Below, in pieces: positions 61,321 through 64,000 of a stretch of DNA of 64,000 bases. How positions within the stretch are numbered: position 1 is the first letter of the stretch; the number at the start of each line of letters is the position of its first letter. Position numbers and translations under genes: made by a program. The notes under the pieces were generated by a model. That model was given only the letters and a program-made list of their open reading frames with translations, was not told the DNA's origin and did not search any database. The stretch is from Streptomyces sp. NBC_00464. Lineage in GTDB: Bacteria; Actinomycetota; Actinomycetes; Streptomycetales; Streptomycetaceae. The stretch is taken from the NCBI RefSeq assembly GCF_036013915.1, contig NZ_CP107899.1, positions 1,798,001 to 1,862,000 on the forward strand. The letters run 5' to 3'.

Positions 61321-64000
61321 CGGTCCTCTTGTCTGAGCGCGGCGGGGCCCAGCGTCATGAACGCCTGCGCGTAGGCGCCGGTGCCGGCCTTGTTCGGGTG
61401 GTAGCTCTCCCGGCTGAGGCAGCTGTCGGCCCAGAACCACCAGCACAACGGCGTGGCGTCGTCGTCGTGGTGGAAGTCGCCGTCACCGTTCGGTCCGGCC
61501 ACGACTCCGTTGATCCCCTCCGTCGGGTCGCAGATGCGCTTGCCCTCGAACGCGGACTGCGGGGACCGGTAGCGCACGCCCTTGGCGGACATGGAGGCCG
61601 CCAGTTCCTTCTGCTTGTCCTCGAAGTACTGGGCCATGTTGTTCAGGATGACACGCTGAGAGGCGCTCACCAGCGTCGAGCAGGCCTCCGTGCGGCTGAA
61701 GAGCAGCGGGTATCCCATCAGGGATATCGTCGCGTTCGACGCCGCGTCGCTGATCTCGGTCAGCAGGTCCGCCGTCGCTGTCACGGCGTCGTCGATGTCC
61801 GCCTGCATCGACGCCTCGGAGGAACAGCCGTCGATGACGCAGGTCTGGATCTTCTCGTCGAACCGGGCGTCGTTGCCGCCGATGGTCAGCATCACCAGGG
61901 TCGTGTCCTTGCTGAGCACGCCCGAATCGACCTGCAGCTTCTCGTGGAAGTTCCCGTCGAAGCCCCAGTGCTCGTTGTTGTCGTCGTCGTACGGCGTACC
62001 CGACCCCGCCTGCCATGCCTTGGCTCCGGAACAGGCGACGAACTGGAAGTCGAGACTCGCGTCGTAGCTGTCCGCGAGTGCGCCGACGGTCTGCGACTGG
62101 TCGGGGAGGGTCACCTTGCGCGGCCACGCGTTCGGGCTCCGTCGGCACGCGTTCCAGCTGTCCTCCCCGTGGTCGCGGTCGCTGACGTGGTAGTAGTCTC
62201 CCGAGCCCTCGCCCGAGGTGTAGGAGTCGCCCATCGCGACGACCATGTCCTGAGGCTTGCCGGCCAGCTTCTTGAAGGCGATCGAGGTGTACGCGACGTC
62301 CTCGTCGGCGGTGCCGTCGTCCGTGGTGTTCGTGAGCTCCACCTGAGGCGTTCCCGTGAAGTGGTAGACACCGAGCTCGACCCAGGTGCTCTCGCCGTAG
62401 TGGGTGTTGAGGTAACGCTCGCGGTCACCGCCGTCCACGCCGCGGATGGTGTAGTGGGCCTGCTGGGTATGGGCGCCGGTGTCGGGCACGTGCACGAGCA
62501 CCCGGGACCAGCCGTCCAGGTTCTGGCCGAGGGTCCAGGTCCCCTTGACGGACATCACTCCGTTGTCACCGCCGAGGTGGGCGGCGTTGCGGGTGTGGGC
62601 GAACCAGAAGTGGCCGTCGTATCCACCCCCTATCTGGTAGAGGTCACCCTTCGCCTCGTACTGGCCGAGACCGGGGCCGACCGCACCGTCGCTGTTGAAC
62701 GTGAACGCGAAACTCCCGTCGTCGGTGCCGGTCGATCCACAGGTGCTGTACGTGTTCGTGTTGTCGGGTACGGAGTTCACGATCAGCGCGCCCGCGGGCA
62801 GGCTGCTGTCCGTGTCACCGGCGCAGACGGGGGTGCCGTGCTGGAGGCGGGAGCCACGGCCCGGTTCGGCGATCAGCGTCTGGTACTTGATGTTCTCGAC
62901 ACCGCAGGTGGTGGCGCAGTCGCCCTTCCAGGTGACGTTGGACTCGTGCCACCAGTACTGCGTGTAGCAGTCCGCGTCGGGGCAGTCGGGCGGGTTGGCG
63001 GAGTCGCAGTTGTTCTTGGAGTTGCAGAACGTGTCGAGTGGCGGCGTGGCCTGCGCCCGGTTGTACTTGGCGCTGCCCGGTTCGCTGTAGAGGCCGGTCG
63101 TGCCGTTCCAGTAGGCGGGCTGGAAGCCGGCGGAGGAGAAGCCGGACTCGCCGGCCCAGTCCTGGCGTCCGGAGGTCGCGTAGGAGTAGCCGGCGTCGAT
63201 GGACCAGGAGGCCCAGCCCAGCACCTTCTCCTCGTACGGCCAGTTCTGCGGATGCGCGGCGTCCTGGGCGGCATTCGGGTCGATGTCGGTGTTCATGAAG
63301 GCCGAGCGGGACGGCGGATACACGGGGTTGGCGGGGTTGTTGTACCAGCCCAGGCCCCAGTTGCCGTTCTCCGACTCGGCGGAGCGGGGGTTGAAGCCGA
63401 GGTTGTAGTTCCACAGGGCGGCGAACCAGTTCTCGGGCCTGGACGCGGAGTCGTTGTTGACGGTGATCGTCTGCGCCGACTCGTGCAGTTCGTTCCACTT
63501 GTCGGCCAGGATGTACAGGGAGGCGGCGACGTTGACCGAGTAGTCCAGGGCGACCGCGCGCTGGGTGGAGACGGGGAGCGAGGTCTCGTCCTCCTTCGCG
63601 TACGCCGCGAGCCGCATGCCGTCGGTCACCTGGCCCACGCCGTAACCGCAGTCGGAGTTCGCCCAGTCGATCTTCCAGTAGGCCGCCGGATCGTCGCCCT
63701 TGTGGCCGTAGAAGCCGGCATACGAGGCGAGCGGGCTGCCCATCTGGCCCGGGATCGCGCCCGGCTCGGCCTGCCACAGGTTCGACTCCTGGGCCATCAC
63801 GCCGAGCAGCACGTTCGCCGGGATGCGTCCGCCGCCCGTCAGCGTGGGGCGGGGGAACAGCCCTTGCGGGTCGATGGTGCCCAGCCCGGTCTGGCTGCGC
63901 CAGCCGCCCTGGGTGATCCAGTTCGAGCGCAGTTCACCGCGTACGGCCATATCGACGGCCCACTCGACCTGGTTCGGTGTGGGCTGCAGTGCCTGGGCGT
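61317..64000 (-). CDS. Large secreted protein with golvesin-like and SGNH hydrolase domains (N-terminus outside window)
   Basis: The frame is open from 61317 to the window edge (at least 894 codons) and has no start. In order: a transglycosylase-like part (LLGVMAQESNLWQAEP, DCGYGVGQVTDGMRL), a region rich in Cys and aromatic residues, a golvesin-type C-terminal-like domain (GTWTLGQNLDGWSRVLVHVP, AHYTIRGVDGG), and an SGNH domain: MGDSYTSGEGSGDY near residue 574 counted from 63950, ACSGAKAW, TIGGNDARF, and SYHPNKAGTGAY with the final His. A secreted wall- or glycan-active esterase is likely. The annotated ATG at 63950 is internal. Confidence 0.85.
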   Translation of the reverse strand, partial: AQALQPTPNQVEWAVDMAVRGELRSNWITQGGWRSQTGLGTIDPQGLFPRPTLTGGGRIPANVLLGVMAQESNLWQAEPGAIPGQMGSPLASYAGFYGHKGDDPAAYWKIDWANSDCGYGVGQVTDGMRLAAYAKEDETSLPVSTQRAVALDYSVNVAASLYILADKWNELHESAQTITVNNDSASRPENWFAALWNYNLGFNPRSAESENGNWGLGWYNNPANPVYPPSRSAFMNTDIDPNAAQDAAHPQNWPYEEKVLGWASWSIDAGYSYATSGRQDWAGESGFSSAGFQPAYWNGTTGLYSEPGSAKYNRAQATPPLDTFCNSKNNCDSANPPDCPDADCYTQYWWHESNVTWKGDCATTCGVENIKYQTLIAEPGRGSRLQHGTPVCAGDTDSSLPAGALIVNSVPDNTNTYSTCGSTGTDDGSFAFTFNSDGAVGPGLGQYEAKGDLYQIGGGYDGHFWFAHTRNAAHLGGDNGVMSVKGTWTLGQNLDGWSRVLVHVPDTGAHTQQAHYTIRGVDGGDRERYLNTHYGESTWVELGVYHFTGTPQVELTNTTDDGTADEDVAYTSIAFKKLAGKPQDMVVAMGDSYTSGEGSGDYYHVSDRDHGEDSWNACRRSPNAWPRKVTLPDQSQTVGALADSYDASLDFQFVACSGAKAWQAGSGTPYDDDNNEHWGFDGNFHEKLQVDSGVLSKDTTLVMLTIGGNDARFDEKIQTCVIDGCSSEASMQADIDDAVTATADLLTEISDAASNATISLMGYPLLFSRTEACSTLVSASQRVILNNMAQYFEDKQKELAASMSAKGVRYRSPQSAFEGKRICDPTEGINGVVAGPNGDGDFHHDDDATPLCWWFWADSCLSRESYHPNKAGTGAYAQAFMTLGPAALRQEDR

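Overview
The window looks like core chromosome of a Streptomyces. GC content is very high with strong third-position G/C bias, GTG and TTG starts are frequent, reading frames often overlap as GTGA or ATGA, and the gene families are typical of the genus. The order gatC-gatA-gatB, GGDEF/EAL protein, ligA, MetE-like protein, mnmA, cysteine desulfurase, oligopeptide ABC system, gcvT-gcvH-glyA-sdaA, EF-hand protein resembles, from memory, the SCO5450-SCO5505 region of S. coelicolor; no search was run.

Left part (1-13.3 kb): an edge-truncated MMPL exporter; a membrane Ser/Thr kinase with an outward-facing NPCBM-like domain; the gatCAB operon with a small ORF coupled between gatA and gatB; a long imperfect palindrome just upstream of gatC; a membrane c-di-GMP enzyme (RmdB-like); NAD-dependent DNA ligase; a MetE C-domain-like methyltransferase; and an SDR.

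Middle (13.3-31.7 kb): a LOG-like protein, a DUF427 protein, an alpha/beta-hydrolase that seems to have lost its nucleophile and histidine, mnmA with a cysteine desulfurase nearby (a likely sulfur donor), a Tat-exported amidase, small membrane proteins, a TetR regulator with a candidate operator, a thioesterase, a TRIC-type channel, a complete five-gene oligopeptide ABC operon in bldK-like order, two SseB proteins and a P-loop ATPase.

Glycine/serine module (31.87-36.57 kb): a tandem glycine riboswitch precedes gcvT, gcvH, glyA and sdaA. Excess glycine can be cleaved to one-carbon units, converted to serine and deaminated to pyruvate. gcvP is not in the window. A strong terminator follows, then a decayed stretch: a relic of an FAD/NAD(P)-binding protein, an intact KAS III gene and a 5'-truncated acyl-ACP desaturase beside a 22-bp perfect palindrome.

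Right part (38.8-64 kb): a secreted SGNH hydrolase, an epoxide-hydrolase-like enzyme, a STAS protein, a two-EF-hand protein, a deacetylase/beta-propeller lipoprotein pair, a candidate small RNA with C-rich hairpin loops (44.68-44.86 kb), a HATPase anti-sigma-like protein, an enoyl-CoA hydratase with an IS30-like transposase relic upstream, two tandem L,D-transpeptidases, glgX, an ABC-2 transporter/two-component operon, a TPR-like membrane protein, a heterodimeric ABC exporter with one predicted degenerate ATP site, and an edge-truncated large secreted SGNH protein. Many gene ends carry long GC-rich hairpins, which are listed. I saw no CRISPR array, tRNA, rRNA, intact insertion sequence, prophage or full biosynthetic cluster.
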